A stretch of DNA of 64,000 bases from JAPWJZ01 sp964575605 (GTDB lineage: Bacteria; Pseudomonadota; Alphaproteobacteria; Micavibrionales; UBA2020). The DNA is taken from the NCBI GenBank assembly GCA_964575605.1, contig CAZNRN010000006.1:62001-126000 (forward strand), in the 5' to 3' direction. Position numbers and translations under genes: made by a program. The notes under the pieces were generated by a model that worked only from the letters and a program-made list of their open reading frames with translations, searched no databases and was not told the DNA's origin. Shown here in pieces: positions 60,819-64,000 of this stretch; positions within the stretch are counted from its first letter, which is position 1; the number at the start of each line of letters is the position of its first letter.

Positions 60819-62321
60819 TCAGGAGTGCGGGCCCAGTGCGTCGATCATCGGCTGCAGGTATTTTTCGTATTTTTTCCATTTGTTGATTGAATTCAGGTAC
60901 ATGGGCTGACGCACCTGTGCCGCGCTGGCGGTGCTGACCTTGCCGGTTTTTTCGTGGAAATTCAGGCAGGCTTCATCGAAGGGCAGGCCGCAGAAATCGA
61001 GCAGGCGGCGGGTTTCGCGCTCCTGGTTCTGCACTAGGGTTTCATAGTTCATTTCAAGGATAGCGCCGGGGAAAAGTTTTTCCCAATGCGCCATGACGCG
61101 GCGATAGGCCTTGTAATACCGGCCGATCTCGGCCTGGTCATAGGCCCAGGGGATATTGTTCTGGAACGACAGCTGCCAGATCGAAAGCCCCATGTCGCGC
61201 GGGTCGCGCGTGCAGTGGACGATTTTGGCGTCGGGCAGCGCGAGGCGTATCAAGCCTGTCCAGAGGTAGTTGAACAGCAGCTTGTCAACAAGGCGTCCGG
61301 CGCCCTTCGCAAAGGGTTCTGTCAGCGACAGATATTTCTGCGCGATGTCCTGAAGCATCGCGGGCGATAGTTTTGATGTGAATTCCGCCGTCACGCTGGG
61401 CACGCCTGCCGGAAAGAAGTCGGGCACTTCCGTATTCGCATAGGCGGGAATGCTGCGCTGGAGGAAATTCGCCTCCCCGAGGCTTGCGGCCTGCGGGTGG
61501 CTGGAGATGATCTGGTCTGTCAGCGTAGAGCCCGACCTTGGCATGCCGACAATAAATACCGGCCGCGCCGAAGGATTGCCTGCGGCTTTCAGTTTTTCAA
61601 CCAGCTCCGGCGTGAAAAGGGCGATGATGCTGTCGGCGTATTTTTCGAATTTTTCGATGGTGAATACTTTATACATCGCACGTTTCAGGCGGTTGGCTTC
61701 GGCATAGTGGGCGAAGGCCGTATCTGCATCGCCCGTATCCATATGCGCCTTGCCCAGCGTGAACGCCAGCCTGATGCGCGCGGTGGCGGGCAGTTTTTCC
61801 GCCTTCGTGGCCAGTTGCTTCAAAAGCCTGAATGTTTCGTCTCCGGCGCTATACTTTTGCACGGTGCCGAGGCCATAAAAAGCGTCGACATATAACGGGT
61901 CCTGCCTGATGGCCTTTTCAAACAACTGGCGGGCGGCATCAAGGTTGCCGGCTTCCCGCTCGATCGTGGCGGCTTTCGTCAGGATGCGGGCCGAAGGCTG
62001 GATCGCGCAGGCGTCACGCGCCCATTTTTGCGCGCCGTCCATTTCGCCTTTGTCAATGGCGACGAAGGCGAGGCCGATCATCGTTTCGGCGTCTTTCGGC
62101 GCGGTTTGCAGCACGATTTTGAAACTGGCCGCCGCCTTTTCCAGCTCGCCCTTCTGGTGCTGCAGTACGCCAAGGTTATAGGCGGCGGTGCGGTTCAGCG
62201 GGTCTGCGGCCAGCACACTTGAGAAAGCTTTTGCCGCGGCGGAGAAATCGCCCTGCGACAAAAGCTTGTCGGCATGCTGGAGGGCGGTGTTTATCGCGGC
62301 CGGTTGCTGTTTGGCTTTCAT
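60819..62321 (-). CDS. TPR-sulfotransferase, copy 2
   Basis: 500 residues from ATG 62321, which overlaps the stop of the next copy (ATGA); the longer frame lies inside that gene. TPR units cover about 10-225 (AAAKAFSSVLAADPLNRTA). The sulfotransferase motifs are FIVGMPRSGSTLTDQIISS and IVHCTRDPRDMGLSIW. The tail KVSTASAAQVRQPMY differs slightly from the other copies. Members are about 40-50% alike by eye, so the duplication is not recent. Confidence 0.88.
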   Translation of the reverse strand: MKAKQQPAAINTALQHADKLLSQGDFSAAAKAFSSVLAADPLNRTAAYNLGVLQHQKGELEKAAASFKIVLQTAPKDAETMIGLAFVAIDKGEMDGAQKWARDACAIQPSARILTKAATIEREAGNLDAARQLFEKAIRQDPLYVDAFYGLGTVQKYSAGDETFRLLKQLATKAEKLPATARIRLAFTLGKAHMDTGDADTAFAHYAEANRLKRAMYKVFTIEKFEKYADSIIALFTPELVEKLKAAGNPSARPVFIVGMPRSGSTLTDQIISSHPQAASLGEANFLQRSIPAYANTEVPDFFPAGVPSVTAEFTSKLSPAMLQDIAQKYLSLTEPFAKGAGRLVDKLLFNYLWTGLIRLALPDAKIVHCTRDPRDMGLSIWQLSFQNNIPWAYDQAEIGRYYKAYRRVMAHWEKLFPGAILEMNYETLVQNQERETRRLLDFCGLPFDEACLNFHEKTGKVSTASAAQVRQPMYLNSINKWKKYEKYLQPMIDALGPHS

Positions 62322-63799
62322 GCGCCGTTCACCGCTGCCGATAGCGTGGCCAGGTGCGGGGCGTATTTTTTCCACTTCCCGGCCGAGTCCTTATATATGG
62401 GCTGGCGCACCTGCGCGATGCTGGCGGTTTTGACCTGCCGGGTATTTTCATGGAATTTCAGGCAGCGTTCGTCGAAAGGCAGGCCGCAGAAATCGAGCAG
62501 GCGGCGGGTCTGGGCTTCCTGTGCTGCCACCATATCCTCGTATTTCATTTCCAGTATCACGCCGGGGAACAGATTTTCCCAATGTGCCATGAGTTTTTCG
62601 TACGCGCGGTAATAACGGCCCGTTTCCGCCTGGTCATAGGCCCAGGGCAGCGGCTGCTGGAAAAACGTCTGCCAGATGGAAAGCCCCATATCCATCGGGT
62701 CGCGCGTGCAGTGGATGATTTTCGCATGGGGCAAGGCCAGCAGGATGATGCCAACCCATGTGTAGTTGAACAGCATCTTGTCGACGAGACGTGTTGCGCC
62801 ATGGGCAAGCGGTTCGGTAACCTGCAGGTAACGCTGCGCGATGCCGTCCAGCCGCTCGGGCGTCAATCCGCGCACCAGCTGCCCCGTGATGCTCGGCACA
62901 TGCGGGGGGCAATAGCGCGGCACTTCCTTGTTTTCGAAAGCGGGAATGCAGCGCTGCAGCGTGCGGGATTCACCGATGCTGGCGGCCTCCGGATGGCTCG
63001 ACAATATCTGGTCTGCCAAGGTAGAGCCCGAGCGCGGCATGCCGACGATAAAGACGGGGCGGTCGTTTTTAACCGTTCCCTTACCGCGCAATTTTTCGAC
63101 AAGCGCCGCATCGAACAGGGTGATGACGCTGTCGATATACTTCTCGAACTTGGCGATATCGTAATGCGGGAATTCAGCGCGCTGGAGTTTATTGGCAGTG
63201 GCGTAGTGGGCGAAGGCCTTATCGGCCAGCCCCGCGTCAAAATGCGCCTTGCCCAGCGCGAATTCAAGCCGGATGCGTTGCGGTGCCGGAAGTGCCGCGG
63301 ATTTTTCCGCGTGGGCAGCCAGTTGTGCAAAAGCGGGGTCATGGGCTGTGAATTTTCTGACGCCGGACAGTCCCTGCCACGCTTCGGCCGAGGCGGGATC
63401 GAGAAGAAGCGCCGCTTCATAACTCTCGCGCGCCTTGTCCATTTGCCCTGCTTCGGCATAGATGCCGCCGGCGCGCGTCAAAACGCGCGCGGATTTTTCG
63501 GCCGCAATAGCGCGTGCGGCAAGGGCGAGGGCGTCTTCCGCGAGGCCCTCTTCCAGCTTTATAGTTGCAAGCGCGAAAAGGGCGCGGACGTCATGCGGCG
63601 CCTTCATTGTCGCGCGGGTCAGCAGCGTGCCGGCTTCTTTCAGGTCGCCGCGCTGGTGATGCATGACGCCAAGGTGAAACAGCGCCTCGCTCTGGCCAGG
63701 GTCGGCGGAAAGGATACTCATATATATCTGCGCAGCTTCCGCCGCGCGGCCCTGTGCGCGGAACTGCTGGGCCTGCTTCAGGGCGTTAGCGGTGCTCAT
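62318..63799 (-). CDS. TPR-sulfotransferase, copy 3
   Basis: 493 residues. TPR part about 1-220 (AEAAQIYMSILSADPGQSEA). Sulfotransferase motifs FIVGMPRSGSTLADQILSS and IIHCTRDPMDMGLSIW, tail KTASIAQVRQPIYKDSAGKW. The start overlaps the stop of copy 4 and the end overlaps the start of copy 2 (ATGA), so copies 2-4 form a translationally coupled operon. Confidence 0.88.
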   Translation of the reverse strand: MSTANALKQAQQFRAQGRAAEAAQIYMSILSADPGQSEALFHLGVMHHQRGDLKEAGTLLTRATMKAPHDVRALFALATIKLEEGLAEDALALAARAIAAEKSARVLTRAGGIYAEAGQMDKARESYEAALLLDPASAEAWQGLSGVRKFTAHDPAFAQLAAHAEKSAALPAPQRIRLEFALGKAHFDAGLADKAFAHYATANKLQRAEFPHYDIAKFEKYIDSVITLFDAALVEKLRGKGTVKNDRPVFIVGMPRSGSTLADQILSSHPEAASIGESRTLQRCIPAFENKEVPRYCPPHVPSITGQLVRGLTPERLDGIAQRYLQVTEPLAHGATRLVDKMLFNYTWVGIILLALPHAKIIHCTRDPMDMGLSIWQTFFQQPLPWAYDQAETGRYYRAYEKLMAHWENLFPGVILEMKYEDMVAAQEAQTRRLLDFCGLPFDERCLKFHENTRQVKTASIAQVRQPIYKDSAGKWKKYAPHLATLSAAVNGA

Positions 63800-64000
63800 T
63801 TGCCCTGCTCCAGCGTTTCAAGAAGTGGGGCCAGATGTTCGCGGTACTTTTCCCATTTGCGGACCGAGGTTTTATAGATCGGCTGGCGCACCTGCGTGGC
63901 GCTGGCGGTTTTGACCTGCCGCTCGCTTTTGTGGAACTGCAGGCAGCGTTCGTCGAAGGGCAGGCCGCAATAATCGAGCATGCGGCGGGTTTCGCCTTCC
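63796..64000 (-). CDS. TPR-sulfotransferase, copy 4 (C-terminal fragment)
   Basis: The gene is cut by the right edge; only the last 67 residues are visible. They read EGETRRMLDYCGLPFDERC, then KTASATQVRQPIYKTSVRKW, ending in Gly-Lys. This matches the C-terminus of the three neighbours. The N-terminal TPR and catalytic motifs lie outside the window. Confidence 0.85.
   Translation of the reverse strand, partial: EGETRRMLDYCGLPFDERCLQFHKSERQVKTASATQVRQPIYKTSVRKWEKYREHLAPLLETLEQGK

Overview
The window reads as chromosomal DNA of a flagellated alphaproteobacterium. The GC content is high, coding density is high, and all gene families are bacterial. The lineage evidence is the co-occurrence of a CtrA-type regulator (41887-42603), a ChpT-type histidine phosphotransferase (33339-33986), the FlbT/FlaF pair, a FlbD-type sigma-54 activator and a TipF-like degenerate EAL protein. 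An orphan DotA/TraY-family gene and several ankyrin-repeat genes would fit a poorly characterised, possibly predatory or host-associated lineage (for example Micavibrio-like), but that placement is inference. I found no rRNA, tRNA, CRISPR array, transposase or prophage.

Layout: 1-10.5 kb holds the 3' end of cytochrome oxidase subunit III, then four small accessory genes (ankyrin-like, two HEMTHVWQ metallopeptidase-like paralogues, one membrane protein), followed by SURF1, M32 carboxypeptidase, threonine synthase, PyrD, the TipF-like protein and a HAD hydrolase. At 10.7-13.7 kb lies the DotA/TraY-like gene with its own promoter and an upstream CtrA-type box. At 13.9-19.5 kb is a complete yejABEF-type oligopeptide ABC operon, followed by a tiny secreted CxxC protein, a fused indolepyruvate ferredoxin oxidoreductase and rpsU. 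At 24-35 kb are an APP1-type phosphatase, four ankyrin proteins in two sequence-related pairs, aminopeptidase P, an RlmM-like methyltransferase, phosphomannomutase and ChpT. At 35.2-40 kb is a compact cheA-W-Y-B-R operon with no chemoreceptor gene. At 40-42.6 kb are a P/Q-rich exported protein, a lipoprotein and ctrA.

From 42.8 kb to the end is a flagellar region. fliI-fliJ plus a DUF6624-like gene run on the plus strand. fliF-G-H-N-flbD-flhA-flhF-flhG-fliK run on the minus strand from an AT-rich control region (56196-56726) containing three exact TTAA-N7-TTAA CtrA boxes. A FlaG-like gene and flagellin-flbT-flaF follow, then four tandem TPR-sulfotransferase paralogues running off the end.

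How the parts connect: ChpT would phosphorylate CtrA, CtrA would act at the 56.5-kb boxes to switch on fliF and its operon, and FlbD would drive later flagellar genes. The same CtrA motif also occurs ahead of the DotA-like gene and of the small CxxC protein, which would tie these non-flagellar envelope genes to the cell-cycle/motility programme. That link is a testable inference, not a demonstrated fact.
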